A stretch of DNA of 64,000 nt, taken from Kalmusia sp. IMI 367209 (Eukaryota > Ascomycota > Dothideomycetes > Pleosporales > Didymosphaeriaceae). The notes under the pieces were generated by a model. It was not told the origin of the DNA and made no database searches. It saw only the letters and a program-made list of their open reading frames with translations. Where the stretch lies: NCBI GenBank assembly GCA_027946365.1, contig JAPEUQ010000008.1, positions 124,001 through 188,000 of the forward strand. The letters run 5' to 3'. The position numbers and the translations under genes are program-made. Positions 13,074 through 26,500 of the stretch are shown here, one piece after another. Positions within the stretch are counted from its first letter, which is position 1. Each line of letters begins with the position of its first letter.

Positions 13074-14848
13074 TTATCCAAGCCTGACTTTCTTCCACAT
13101 CCTCAAACACTCCTGCAAGTCCCCCACTACACTCCCCGTTGGTTCACTGACCAATCCTCCAATGACAGCTAGCACGCAGCTGGCCAGTGCAAAAGTAATT
13201 CTGTCCTCCTTCACGGCCAAAAAGTGACTTTTCGTCATGCCACCTGACTGTGCCCAATTCTTCCACAGATCCAACATGATACTGAGCCGTTGCGCGAAAG
13301 CCTGATCCTGAAGCATACCATATAATATCTGCTCAATGAGCTGCGACAGGGTAGGAGCGGGGTTGATATTCAGGTGCTTTTGAAGGAGCTTTAGATTCGC
13401 GTCCCCGACAATCTTTATAGGCAGCTTCTGACTTTGGATCGCTTCTAAAAGCTCTGCCTCCTTCTTTTGCTCCTGAACCATCATACGTCTTCGGAAGTCG
13501 TTATGGAAATCCATGGCTTCTCTTTCCAATCGATTTTTCCTTGCCGCATCTCTTTGCGCAGGGGGTAGCCTATTTTCTTCCATGATTGACCGGCTCTGTT
13601 GCTGGAGTTTGACTTGCCTCTCCAGGCGCTCCGCTTGATCATTGTACGGTGTGCGCCATGCAGGCACCTCTTCGTCGGTCATGGTATCGAGGAGGACCAT
13701 AACCCCACAGGGGACCTAACATGCGCATGTAAAGTCAGTCTCAGTTACGTAAGAGGAACTGTACGTTGTCAATGTCTCCTTTGGGCTAAGAAATATGGTT
13801 TCTCTGCAAGAAAGACACATCCACATTGTACCAGGGCCTTGCTTACAGTGGACTGTCGAGCTAGTGTGAATATATCTGCGGGGATGGAAAACGACCAAAG
13901 GCCGCCCTGCGGAGCTTGAAAGGCGGTGGCCGCGCAACAGAACCAGAAGCCTGCTGTCGCTGTTGTCGAAGAAGAAGGTGGAGGAGGTCGAAGATGATAA
14001 AGAGGGAGTTTGTGCTTCGAGTCGTGTTCTCGGTATGATTCTTGAATTCCCGTAGCTGAAATTCTAACGCGGATCGAGGATTGCAAATTCACTTTTTCAC
14101 TCGCCGCACTGTCATCATCTAGGAACCCACCCTTCTTTTCCACCTCTGTCGTTTCGCCTGTATTACCTGCTGCCTCAATCTCGTTTAACTTCGCCAGCAC
14201 GTCGGTATCTGTCTTCGGCGCATTGACCCTGACCCAATAAGGTGGCAGGCTATCTCTTCCCCTACTGTCCCATTCCCTTTTCCAGTTCAGGCCCAGACTC
14301 AGGATGCCATCACTATCATCGCTTAACGCCACACTCAGTACTTCTTCTTCGCTAACGGGACTGACTAGCAACTTTGTCCCCGCCGGCGTCCACAGTCCTG
14401 CACTTCTCAAGTCTGCCCACCCGGCCTGACTTGGCACAGCTCCCCTGTCTAACAGAAAGGCAATGAGAGCTTCGAAATCAATCTCGGCTTGGGGCTGTGT
14501 CAACTCATCGTGATACTGTAATCTATAGCTCTTGACACCGATGACCATCTCTTTCCATTCGAACAAGGTCCATGTGCCGCCCTTCAGGCGACTTGGCGTG
14601 TCTCTCAGACCGAAGTACTTTGGATCGCCACGATCAAGCGGGATGATGCTCCTTCGCGGAATCTCTACCTCCACAATGCCAGACAGTAGGGCGGAACGCG
14701 TGATTGCGGTAACGCCATTGCTGTACAGCATGCGGGTGATTTGGCGTAGCGTCAAGAACGATTTCCAAGCTGTATAAATGGTCGGCAGGACGCCTAAGAC
14801 AGCCAGCGGGATGCCAACATATGTAATTATGTCAACGGCGGAAGCCAT
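13074..14848 (-). CDS. membrane-anchored hypothetical protein
   Basis: Two exons on the minus strand (14848-13847 and 13715-13074; 131-nt intron, GTAAGC donor, TAG acceptor) give 547 aa. An alternative in-frame start lies at 14857. The N-terminus MASAVDIITYVGIPLAVLGVL is a hydrophobic anchor. The middle is mixed and globular-looking (KYFGLRDTPSRLKGGTWTLF), followed by an acidic linker and a Ser/Thr stretch. A hydrophobic patch with Cys (TAGFWFCCAATAF) precedes the intron. Exon 2 starts with a charged helix rich in Gln/Arg/Glu (YNDQAERLERQVKLQQQSRS) and ends with a hydrophobic helix near the C-terminus. Fungal proteins of this shape are usually annotated hypothetical; I cannot assign a function. 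Confidence 0.75.
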
Positions 14849-15230
14849 GTTGCGCACGCAGACGCATTGCGCAGCGGTAAGAGGAGATGTAGAGTCATCG
14901 CGAAAAAGTTCGGCCGGCGAGATGTTGTTTTAGGGCGCCGGACTACCCCTGTGGTGTGCAGTGCTGTGGCTGACTTTATTGGATTGCGATAGAATTAGTG
15001 CTACGCGAGCGCGTCGCAATACGAGTGCACGTGATGAAATGACATTGCATTTGAGATGTTCAGACCTAGGAGAACATTTTGCGAATGCTATGACTGTTCG
15101 GTATGGTAGAAAATTGCGTCTGGAATTATTCGCATTCTGGCATGGGAGTGAAGTAGAAGTGAAGCGGAACAAAGGGGTTGTCGTAGCAGGTGCCAGGGTT
15201 GGGTGTCAAGAAATGATCGGCCTTCGCAGC
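14849..15230. other. intergenic
   Basis: About 380 bases between two minus-strand genes. It holds the probable promoter of the membrane-anchored protein. No gene seen. Confidence 0.4.
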
Positions 15231-15977
15231 TCATACCATGCGATGATGGAGTTGCGAAACAACGACGCAATGGACCGCAGACCGTATCGACATGAAGCTG
15301 TGCCATATGGCATTTGTATGCAGACGCAGCAGAAGCATTGGCGATTCACGGCATCTCGAAGCCGTCACAACGCGGCATGAGTGACGCACCAAGACTTCCG
15401 TCTCTTGCACGGCGATATTTAACCAGAACATATCAGAATTCCCCATAATCTTGCCAAGATCTCCATATGCGACCCTTGGACAGCTGGTGGTGCAATTTCC
15501 GACAGTCATCTCAGCCCCAATGAACTTCACAACCGCGGCACACTGTCCGTCCCCATTTTGATCCACCCAAAGTACGGTACGTAGATTTTTAAAGACCTGG
15601 TCGCTCGCGACATATTCCACTTCCATGTGCTTGATCCACAGCACATAGTTCAAATGCTCTATGCTCTCCGTCTGTTCTTCGACGACCTGTTCATCGACAA
15701 GCAAGTATACGCGACGCTCTCGTACCCTCGAACTCATAGGCCGCCGGTCAACTTCATCTTTGTACAAATTCCGCACTTCATCGACATCGGGGTCCTTCAA
15801 GATTTGGTTCTCCCTGTCTACGAACTTGCAAGCGGAAAAGCGATCATACATCTTTGCTTGCTTTTGCCGGATTCCGGCCCCATACCTAGTCGTCGAAATC
15901 GGTGCGTATCACTTGAATAACGACCTGTCAGACTTGATCGGACCGTGATCCGGAGACCGTAAAGAGTTTCTGGACAT
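15231..15977 (-). CDS. hypothetical protein, orphan
   Basis: The long minus-strand frame 15851-15231 extends in frame upstream (YGAGIRQKQAKMYDRF) to about 15885. A likely first exon begins at ATG 15977 (MSRNSLRSPDHGPIKSD) if a 39-nt intron (GTCGTT...CTAG) is removed. The protein, about 235 aa, is charged at the start, with motifs such as REPxS-like RRPMSSRVRERRVYLL and several Cys (GNCTTSCPRV). No signal peptide and no recognised domain. Codon use is plausible for a gene, but the C-terminal 60 residues look poor. It could be a young or decaying gene. Confidence 0.4.
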
Positions 15978-17471
15978 TGAGTTACCCCAGAATCACCGGC
16001 CGAGAGGTTAGGATATCCAAGAACCGAAGATTGAGTATTATCCTCAAGGCTATATCAGCGATTGCAGTTGTTCCTATCTCTACTTACGGCCTGTTAGTGT
16101 TCCAAGGGTGGGTGATCAGCAAGAGAAGTTCTAGAGTGAGAAGAAGGGGTCTCGTATCTTTCGGCCGTAAGCATTCTAACACCAACACCCAATGCTAATA
16201 CATAAATTACCTCACTTTTTATTCATCAATATTTTTGAGTGAATGCCAGCGTTACGCCACACAGTGCTTGAAAAACGGTGCAAGGAAACAATACCTAAAA
16301 TCTCCTGGACGGCGGAGTCATACGTCTAGAAGCGCATTAGATAATAAAGTAAAAAAAGTATAGTACATAACACCAAACATCTTCTACAAATACCACAGAC
16401 GAGTCTACTAAAATGGAAAATGGACTTCAATAAAAGACTAGCCATACCAAACGATGTCAACCTACAAATCGTTCTTGCAGTATTTATTGTGAGACCGCAT
16501 CGGGTTACTGCGTTAACATCTCAGTGCCCGAACAATTGTACAAGTGGGAAGTAGGAACCAGGGCCTTCGAGGTGTGTCTTTGCATCGATGCTGAATTTGT
16601 AGCACTTCCTATTATCGTATGAGAAACGTAAATATGTGGAGGAAGTACCTGTGCGAAGGGGGATCAAGAGCGCGCCTATAGCATGTAGGCGACTACAGAT
16701 GCCATTCGAACGGACACCACAGGCAAGCACATCAGCCTCGTGGCGGGGATTTTTGGAAGGACTCTGAGTAAGCATATCAGGTGTGCGAGGTAATTTTCTT
16801 AGCCCACACCTCAAATGGGCACCTACCTGCCACTGGCGTCGTCCACTACCACCTTGGCTTATTTTGGCCCCTGAACAGCATCAACAGTGAACTTAAGTTC
16901 CGGAGTAAGGTGCTTGTGTGGTGGAAGAAGTGAATAAGGTGGTTATCTCATCCATTCGGGAGACGGCGCTCACCACATCCTGATCTAATCTTCAAGAGAG
17001 AGTGCTCATTGTAGGTGCTAACTATGAACTTTAGTGGGAATTGGTCACAGTGACAATGTGCAATGAAAAGGAGGGAGGGGTTTGGGAGAGTGTCTATCTA
17101 CCTCCTCGCAAGGCGTGAGCATGTGTTCATGATTTTCGAGAGGTGATTGAGATGGAACGGTGGATTTCATTATTTGCCAAGGTGGTAACATAGTATGTGT
17201 TGGACATACACGCATCTATGTGCACAACATACAAAGGTAGATCAGGGGGACTCATGTTAAACATGTATGACTTGTAATCGAGGTATTGCACACAACAAAA
17301 CTGTTGTGACATTTACCAGTGGAAGATATATAACAAGAACACCTCGCTATTGCATGATCCCATGCACCTGTAAATGCATCCTCTCCGACATCACCTACCG
17401 ACACCCTTGCCAGGTAGATCTCGCCTACCTCCTGCGACTCTTCCAAACCTTAACAAACTCGGTTTTCTCCC
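15978..17471. other. intergenic, about 1.5 kb
   Basis: A/T-rich, especially 16,190-16,480. No open frame on either strand looks coding. Near 17,470 the sequence becomes C-rich where it reaches the 3' end of the acyltransferase gene. Confidence 0.5.
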
Positions 17472-18540
17472 TTACCCCAGCCCCACCCTCTTCACCCGGC
17501 CCAGTCTCGCCAGATCCTCCCCCACTCTATCCAACACCTTCTGCTCCTCACTCCCAACTTCTCCCTCCCCTGCTTTTTCCGCTAGATGCACGCCATTCCT
17601 CAGATGCGGGCTGTCCCAGATGTTCGTCTCATAACCCATGTCCACTTTCCCCACCTTCTCAACCTTCGCACTCGGTGCGTCTAGCGACGGTGAATTGTGG
17701 ACTGGTCGTGCGATGCGGACGCGCATTTGATGCGTCGGTTTCGAAAGCAACTTCCACACCCAATACACGGCGCCTCCGGGCACCGGCGTCGTGATATCGC
17801 CAGGTGTATACCTCAAATTGACGGGGTATATTTTCGTTTTCGGGTCCGCCGTCAAAAGGCTCGGGCTACACGGCAATATGCCCCTCCCATTCGTCGTCGT
17901 ACACTCAGGAAACACACAAATAATCGAGTCTGGATATTTCTTGCTGAGCTTGTTCAACTCCACCAGCTTGGTATTCTTTGGGGGCTCCAGCTGCGGCCTC
18001 GAAAAAGCCATGCATATAGCGCCCCACAGACTTATAACCTCCACGCCCCTCTCGCCCGGCCAACTCCGCGTGAACACCGGGCAGAATATACCCGCGAGGT
18101 ATAAAGGATCCAGGGGGCTCGTGAAGCTGCTTGCTACGATGTCGCCCTCGCGTGGAAGCGAGCCCGCAGCCTGCTTATCCGCCAGGCGTCCGCGCTTCAC
18201 GCCGTCGACTTGCAGGTCGACCCACCACACACCGGGCACCGCGAGGAGCAACCATAGGAGGCATTTCTTGAGCGTTGTAGGGACAGGAAGGATCTCGAAG
18301 AGGAGGAAGTAGAAGAGGGAGACGGAGGCGACGGGAGCGAGGCGGAGGGCGAAGAGGAGCACATGGAGGGGCGCCCAAAGGGTGGATGTGGGAGGCGGGG
18401 GCACGGGGAGGAAGGGCGCGATTGCTGTGCCTGTGTGAACTATTAGCTTGTTGCCCTCTGGCCATGTTCTATGGTATGTAGCCTTGTGGTACGCGCGAGC
18501 GTGGCGTACCTTTATCGCGGAATTGGGAATATTTCTCCAT
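17472..18540 (-). CDS. Vps66/Loa1-like lysophospholipid acyltransferase
   Basis: Two exons (18540-18510, 18430-17472; 79-nt intron) give 329 aa starting MEKYSQFRDKGTAIAPF. Expected to acylate a lysophospholipid (lysophosphatidic acid in the Loa1/Vps66 group) at ER or lipid-droplet membranes. Hydrophobic segments lie near residues 25-55 and 65-80 (LLWLLLAVPGVWWV). The acyltransferase motif I region reads SSFTSPLDPLYLAGI and the substrate-binding region reads FPECTTTNGRGIL, typical of this subfamily. The usual His of H-x4-D is Phe here (F-T-S-P-L-D). The start was chosen because the short first exon restores an ATG and a typical N-terminus; no ATG opens the long frame itself. Family call is good; substrate is inferred. 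Confidence 0.85.
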
Positions 18541-19709
18541 GCTGCGTGCGTGTCTGCTTCTCTAAGGGCGCTTTGCTACCGGTCCATGAGCTTGGTCGAG
18601 GGGTTCCGTAGACGGATGAGAGTTGAGTAGAGCTTGGAACAGAAGGTGGCAAGGCTATGTATGCGCTTCGCCCGAATTTATCTTTGTCGCATGAGACGAT
18701 GACAGAAGCAGCGAGTCATGTCGCAGCGCCCGCTGGTGCCGCGTCGCGCATGTGAAATTCGGTCTGCTGGCGTATGCCAAGCCTTCCTCGAACCCGTAGA
18801 ACGTGGTTGACAAGCGGCCGTGCCCGACAATCCACCGTTGGTCTGGGTTCTGGGTCATGTCATACCAAGTTCTATCAATAGCTAGTTACCGGCAGATGTT
18901 CCTCGGAAAGTTTGAGAGCTGAAAGGTGGAATATGTATTCGCTATCTACGCCGCTCGGCCTCCTCCTTTACTACAAGCACACTAGCTCACCACATACATC
19001 CCCACGAACTCGCTTTCCACCGCAACCCCTCTGATTAGAAACAAAAGAGAACAGTCGAATATGCTTTGAGCCAAGGGCGTGATGGACCGAGCCATCGCGC
19101 AACACAAAAACGCTCGAAACAAACCCAACGATGAAATGCTCCCGCCAGCCATGCTAGTAAAGCAACAGACAGAAAAGAAAAACCGTACAAAAGAGATGTG
19201 TGAATTGTTATTGCGACCTAGAGTCACATTTAGGGATACCATTATTCGGTAGGTCGACCCTTCCTGAAACGCCCTCACAGCTCCTACTCTTTTTAATGGC
19301 CATCCTTTTTCAACGTGCGAATATGTGGTCCTGTACCGCAGGACATGAAAAGTAGGTACTTTTGTATGAACATCGATCTGCGTTGCTGTAGAGTGCGAAG
19401 GGTATCGGTGGAAAATCGGAGTGTAGAAGTGAGTCGCGCCAACGGCATAGCAAACAATAGAGATCTCGTGGAGAAGGTGTCATTCTCCTCTCTACGTCCT
19501 CTAAAGATGCAGTATGCATGTGCCCGCCCCATTATGCAGATTACAACTTGATTACAAAAGGTACAATCTAGAAGGAGAACCATAGGAGATGCTCGCTTCC
19601 GAAGTGAAGGCGTAGAGCCCGAGTCCCAGCTGCGGCCAACTCGGGGTATGAGGGTAAGTATAGCGCGGTCGAAGATCAACAGTGGGTATCGAAATGGTGA
19701 CAAAACTCT
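18541..19709. other. intergenic, about 1.2 kb
   Basis: Promoter side of the acyltransferase gene and 3' flank of the phosphatase gene. Short frames on both strands are not convincing. Confidence 0.5.
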
Positions 19710-21680
19710 TTACAACGCAACATCAAGTACCAAGCTAACATCGCTGACCTGGGTCCCGGCAAGATCCTCGAGTACTGGTATCAGATCTAGAAGTTCGTTG
19801 TCATGAGCGTCAGAAAACCAGCTGCTGATAGGGACGGCGTGTTGCGGATGGAAGATGTACGATGTGGGTGAGTTGTCAATGATGATCGTATCCTTGAGAT
19901 CTCGGCCGATCTGAGAAAGATCCTACGCGAAATTAGACAAAAGTCGTTTGACTGAAGCAGCTATGCTTACCTTCACATAATTGCCTTGGTGGTTATAACA
20001 ACTCTCTCGGAAGAGGCGATGATGCACGACGCCGTGGATGTCTAATTGATCCAATAGAGGATCACCGTACTACAATCCTATTGTTAGCGTTGTTCGTCAC
20101 TTTACTCTCAGGACGTACCTTGGAAACCGAAGCTGTAAACACGACAACCTCGTATAGCTCGCCGACCCTCTTCATGAATTGATCGACACCTGGTCGCTTG
20201 ATCACATAAACGTTGTGATACTGTCCCTCAATCTCTACGGGTATGGTGAAATCGGCTTGGGCCAGAATCTGACATCTGGTTAGTAATGGCTCAACTGGGG
20301 GTTGGACTAGAAAGCTTACCTTGAAACTGCTATGAACAAGCGTTTCGTCGAGGTCTAGCACCAAGCATTTCTTTCCTTTGAATTCTGGCCTTATAGGACC
20401 CAAAAGATACTTCTGCTGAGGTTCGGACATGCTGGTGTCCGAGGTCTGATTGTGGACTGCCATCTGCCGTTGTTCAAGTGGCGGAGGAGGGGGTAGATCG
20501 ACCTTGGGCGGAATGTCGTGCTGGGCATCGTTGGAAGGCTCGTCCCCTTCATGACGAACTTCGGTCGAAGCGAGAGGCACATCATTCATCTCAATGTCTT
20601 GGTCCTTCTCCTCTTGGGCCTCGGTTCGGTCATGTATGATTTGTTCCTGCTCATGAGACGGTCTCGGTTGCGATGTCGTAGGCGTCGTACCGGGAGTGGG
20701 ACTCTGGACATTGATCTGCAGGTTTCCTGTCTGTAAAAGACCAGGTTGGTTTGGTGATGGGGGAAGTAACTTTTCTGCTTGCTTCTTAGACGAGCTTCTT
20801 GTCACAATCTGAGGGCCCTCGTTGGATGGAGTATCCGCCGTACCGTCGCCGTGGACTCCTTCACGGTCTGCACCGAACGTCTCACCAACGTTTTTCTCAT
20901 CTAGGGGTTCCTTTGAGTCTGCGGTACTTGACTCGGCTGTGGGGTCGGTCTTGTGCACAGCTGGGACCGAGTTGCGGGTCGCCTGGGGTCGTTCGACTTT
21001 CTTGACATTTTCCGCCTCCTCGCTGGCCGAATGAGAATCCTTTGGCGCGAAGCAGGGCAAACACGAAAGTAGGCCTCCTGACTTCTTCGTTTTACTCCTC
21101 GTCGAGCCCTCACGGTTCTCCGCTGAGGGGACGGGCGGTGGCTGCTCGACCTTTTCCGATGCGGCGGCTTGCTGAGAACGTTTGCTGCTCGCGGTGCTCC
21201 CCGCTCTGCGCTTGCCCAGAAAACTTCGTTTCGAGCCCCTTCCGATGCTCTCCGAGTCCGCCACGGTTGCGCCACTCAGCCCGGTGCCGGTAGGGGTTTG
21301 GTCTTCATTTGATTGCGAATTCGACCGCGGGATGTTGAGAAACGAACGCTTCTTCTTGGGCTCCCCCTCGGGTGCTGCCGAGCCTTCTTCTCCGTCATGG
21401 GATTTGGACGTGGTCCTTTGCAGGTCGTCGCTCGAGGACGGGCCGCGAGATGATGATCGCGGTGGCGGTACTATCGAATTTGCAGCAGGGGTGGCATTGG
21501 ATGCTGGATTCGAGTCAGTATGGGTTCCTCGTCGAGCAGTTCTTTGCGCAGCTGTGCCTGCGCGGCGTACATACCGATGCCGTTGGGCTGTTCGGGTGTG
21601 TCATTGGCCGCCGTGGGCTTCGCGATTGACGGCTGCTCAGGAGCGTCGGGCGCACCCTGGGTGGGCGGCTTGTGGCTCAT
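19710..21680 (-). CDS. Psr1/Nem1-type FCP1-like (HAD) phosphatase
   Basis: Five exons (21680-21575, 21503-20320, 20268-20119, 20069-19971, 19922-19710) give 583 aa. A Ser/Thr protein phosphatase of the FCP1/SCP (NIF) class. Residues 1-400 are disordered, polar and Pro-rich, with a Cys/hydrophobic patch [10 protein letters not shown] that could be palmitoylated. The catalytic domain starts about residue 405: [17 protein letters not shown] carries the DxDxT nucleophile motif, followed by [41 protein letters not shown] and [14 protein letters not shown]. This matches yeast Psr1/Psr2, membrane-associated phosphatases in sodium/stress and general stress responses. The start at 21680 has context CAACCATGA and is recovered only when a 71-nt first intron is removed. 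Three of the other introns are only 48-51 nt. Confidence 0.92.
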
Positions 21681-22378
21681 GGTTGCGTGACGGAAGCCTC
21701 TGATGCGCAGGCGATGCGGCGAGATGTTGTAGATGCGGGCGCTCCTTACGTGCAGTCGCGTGGTGATTGCCTCGTGGAGAGCTGGGCCGACCCGCGCAAG
21801 GGCAACTTGGGGCTCGCTGGCAATTCCACTCTCGACGGCAAAGACGGCCGGGCGGTGCGCGAGGACGGGCGACGGGCGCGGAGGGTGCTGAGGGTGTGCT
21901 GGACGCGGATGAAGGTCTAAGGAGCTCAGGATCGCTGCCGTCAATGAGGCTGGGCTAGCTCGCTAAGGCCGGAAATGAGTGTTCACTTTAAGGTTGTCAT
22001 CAGCGACCCCCCCACACCAACGACTGCACTCGCTGCAGTGGCAATATACGGGCTCTGGGGAAGATGGGGGAAAGCGCAACGATACGGCGACACGAGGCAA
22101 ATGTGTAGGAAATCAGACTCTGGACGACTCGGCGGGCTTTGCTGGCAGCCAGATGGAGTGCCACTCCCGGTGTGGCAGGGGCTCTGCCGCACTCTTATGG
22201 TAACTGAGGGACTCGCCTCTAACACCTCTTCGTCCTAGCCACCCCGGCCGCCGGCCAGGCCTGTGGACATGCACGCTTGCATTTCCCCATCGCCAGTCCA
22301 TTCGCATGCGCCCTGGAGCTGGCTCATCACACGCCGTCTGAGCCCTCGTCAGCGGCGCCTTTGTGCTGCTGCTGCTGC

Positions 22379-22417
<39 letters not shown>

Positions 22418-23522
22418 ACGCAGGTGCGCTTCCGGTGGGGACGACTTGACGTCTTCCGGCCCTGCATGCTGAGCATATATAAGAAATTCGATCTTGCGTG
22501 AACAAGGTCTCGAGGCCGCTCCCCCCGACTCTGTGCCCGTTTCCGTGCAGCCACAGGGCCTGTTCTCGTATCACGGCGGTTAGCAGGAAGCCATTTCACG
22601 CTCCAGCCTATCACCACGTCCACGAGCAGTAAGCGCACTTTGCCCGCCCACTTCAACCGCCGGATCCTGGCACCCGCATCGATTGTCCCGTCTGTAGCTG
22701 GTGGACCTTGCAACCTCCAAGGGCCGTGGCGACCGCATTCCGCACCTCGACATGACCTCTCTGCTTATCGATAAAGCCCGGCCTTCTGGAACAGTGTGCG
22801 CCGCACGTCAGGTCGACGTGAACATGTGACAGCTGTCCACCACGGCGATTTGTCTATTTCGCAGCTTGTGGCGAGCGAGGAGCGGTCCGTCGCACGTTCG
22901 AGTCATCCGGCAAAGTGCCGATCCCTACGCTTCCATGTATGGAAGGTCACGAGTTCGATGCTGAGATGCTGAAGGTGCTTGCTCAGGGCATCGCCCTGCC
23001 AAAAGAAAATGCACAGATGCGTCCTGATTTTCTGGTCTGGAGGATGGCACTGCCGAAAGGGCCCTTTTCGAAGCGGAAAAGAAAACGTTGAAATATGTAG
23101 GGCTTCCAGACGTGCTTTTTCTTAGTGACTGCGCTTCGAACTGCTCTCTTTCGTCGTGTTCCATAGGTACTTTGCATTGTATGCATGTAGATTAGTTCAT
23201 GAAATGCAAGTGTCTGACATTCTACACTTATGAACATTGATCTCTCAGACTATTTCAATGCAATGGCAAATTCACAGAATCGCCGTGGTGTTTGTAGTGC
23301 CTTCACCTCCGAATCGTGCACAGGCCAAACGGCGCTAACCGCATGGGCGCTGGACGACGACAGGGATGCCTGTGTTTACTTCGGAAGCGCATCCAAACAT
23401 GCGAATGCGGGCTCCGCCAGCACCACGACCACCAGCGCCGCCGCCGTCCTGCTTGCTGTATCGGCTTGGAATGCTCTGGTGATACTTTCTATTCCTTGAG
23501 AATTGGCTCTGCGGATACCGCA
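21681..23522. other. intergenic, shared upstream region, about 1.8 kb
   Basis: Lies between the divergently oriented phosphatase (-) and kinesin (+) genes, so it should contain both promoters. It holds a microsatellite (22365-22416) and a TATA-like CATATATAAG at about 22474. Open frames here are short and mutually overlapping; none is supported as a gene. Confidence 0.5.
22365..22416. repeat. compound microsatellite (GCT)5-(TCTG)9
   Basis: Five GCT units (22365-22379) run directly into nine perfect TCTG units (22381-22416). It sits in the divergent phosphatase/kinesin intergenic region, about 60 bases before a TATA-like sequence. Confidence 0.95.
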
Positions 23523-26500
23523 ATGGACACGGCGAGCGAGAACCAGGTATGGTCCCCGGACAAGCTTGCAGCTTCGCCGCCACTCACCAATGCGACATAG
23601 GGTTTGGCAAGGCCCACGGGCTTAAAGCCACCGTCCAAGATTCCATCGTTCAATGACCCTATGTCTCCTACAATCATACCTTCCGAGCCAGCGCGCGCGA
23701 ACGGTCTGAGCGAGTTGACGGATGCCGCGACGAACGCCCGCGGCGCCATGGGCCCTCCACTCAACGGGAGCATCAAACACAAACCGAAAGGCCGTAAGGA
23801 TATTGCTGTATGCAGGTGGAATGGATATTAATGGCTGCAGTTCCTGAACCGGAATACAAACAACGGAAGACGCTCGCAGAGCGCGGCGGCGAACCGTACG
23901 GCTCGAAGATTGTAGCGCCATCTACCTCGCGCCCTATGAATGCCACAGCCAAAAGTGCCATCAGTAATGGACCTCGCGGAATGACAAATTCCCTCTCGCG
24001 ATCGACTTCAACAAAGTCATCAAAACACAACTTCACAAGCTCAGGATATGGAAGAGCACCCAGCGCAGGTGTTGCGAGACCAAAGTCTGCTTATGGCGGC
24101 CACAGCCGGAGCAAATCACACCATCAAGGGTCTCGTCCTGGGTCTTCAATGATGCAGCATGAGGCAGAGGAGAGACCTGAACCCAGAGGTGGGCAGCCTT
24201 TTTCAATTTCTACAAGTCCGAATGGGAGCCAGGGCAAGCTCCACGTGCAGAAGAACCCCCAAAGAGGATACGCCTCCCGCATGTACTCCCTCACTGTACC
24301 CCCACGGCAGATTCGATCGTCTGTTTCGCGATCCATCTCATCTCCTTCGTCTCTACATCCACCCAATTCAAAGCCAGAAGACCCTGCCTATACGGATTGC
24401 GACGACATGTTGAATGGCTTTGGAGCGCTCACACTGAATGCTTCAAACAATCAAAGTCGTCAAAGTCGTGTAGGACGTGGAAGTGCTGGCAAGAATCCGG
24501 ACATTTCCTTACAGTCTTATCTTCCTCGACCCACGCCTGATCGATCGATGCCTCCTCCTTCTATACTTCCGCCAAAGACCCCAATGAGACCGCGTACTCC
24601 ACAAACACCCTACTTGAACAAGTATACTAACGAGCGTTGCCCAGTATTCGATGACACCCGCGTAGCGTCACTAGAAGCTCAGTTCACTGCATTCAAAGAG
24701 AGCATCGAGAATGACTTATCCCAACAAAATAATCTCAAGGAGACTGTCAAGCTGCTAGAGAAAAGAAGTAAGTGCATTATCATCGTCATGGCGGCTTGGC
24801 TCTCTCACGCTTGAGCATGAGTCCACATAGACACGAGCGCTAATCAAATGGTCTAGATGCCGACTTAGAAGTTAGTTGCAAGGAGTATAAGGCGCTGTTG
24901 GACGAGACCAAGACCAATGTGACTGACCTCAAGAGCCTCTTATCAACCACCAATATGGAGCTAGAGAATGTCCGCCGAAGTCATTCATATGAAGTTGATG
25001 ACCTTCGACGGAAGCATCGCAATGAAATGGAAGATCTGGAGAGCAAATACAAGAGAGAAATCGAGCGCTCACGACAGGATACCAGAGAGGTAACGAACAA
25101 AGTAGAAAAAGACTTCAAAGACGAGATCGAGAAGTTTCAGAAGAAGCACGATGAGCAAATGCAAGCAATGGAGAAGAGGCACAAGACCAGTCTGGAAGAA
25201 GAAATGAGTAGACGACTACGCGAAGTTCAGGAGGTCAAGGCTGAGTCTGCGCTGGAACTGAGGAATGCGGGTCTGGAAGCCGATGCAAAAGGACGCGAAA
25301 CCCAGCTGCTGCAGGGAGAGCTGATTAACGTCAAAGCTGAACTGGACCGAGAGAGGATGTTGAAGAATGCCTTGCAAGTCCAGCTCACGGATGCTACCAC
25401 TAGCAACCTGACTCTGGAAGCATCGAACAAGGCAATGAAGGAAAAGATCGATTTCTTAGAATCAGACAGCCAAGCACAATCATCAGCATTCAACGACCTA
25501 CACCGCCGCATGCAGGATGCTATAGAACGCGCCAACGAGGCCAATGAAAAACTCCGACAGGAAGAGACGTTGCGCCGCAAGCTCCACAACCAAGTCCAAG
25601 AGCTCAAGGGCAACATCAGAGTCATGTGTCGCGTACGACCCGCCCACGACTCCGAGACGGATCCGGCAAAGATTGGCTTTCCTGACGCAGACACTGACAG
25701 CAAAGAGGTTGCAGTGCAGGGCCCTGAAAAGACGAGCGCAATGGGCACGAACACCACCCAGACATACTCATACGCCTTTGACCGTGTGTTCAGTCCCTCT
25801 TCACAGAATGCCGAAGTTTTCGAAGAAATCAGTCAGCTGGTGCAGAGCGCACTAGACGGCTACAACGTCTGCATCTTCTGCTACGGACAGACCGGCTCTG
25901 GAAAAACGTACACCATGTCTTCAGCCGACGGCATGATCCCACGTGCTACAGCACAGATCTACGAGGAGGCCACCCGTCTGAAAGACAAAGGCTGGGAATA
26001 CAAAATGGAAGGCTCCTTCGTCGAGGTCTACAACGAAGCCTACAACGACCTCCTCGGCCGCACCGAGGATCTTGACAAGAAGAAAATCGAGATCCGCCAC
26101 GACCCTGCGAAAAAGCAGACCGTGCTGGAAAACGCCGTCTCGGTCGCTTTGGATGGCCCAAGCCGTGTCGAAGAGATCCTCCAGCGAGCAGATAAGAACA
26201 GGACCGTTGCTGCGACGAAAGCGAACATGCGGTCGTCGCGCTCGCATTCGGTTTTCATTCTCAAACTCGTAGGTGAGAACAAGGTCACGGGTGAGAGGAG
26301 CGAGGGCACGCTCAACCTCGTCGACCTCGCTGGTTCCGAACGCCTAGACCACAGCAAAGCCGAAGGCGCACGCCTCAAGGAGACGCAGAACATCAACAAA
26401 TCGCTCAGCTGCCTCGGCGACGTGATCAACGCCCTTGGCTCCGCGAAAGAGGGCTCGCACATCCCGTACAGGAACTCGAAAGTAAGCCTGCGTTCCAAGT

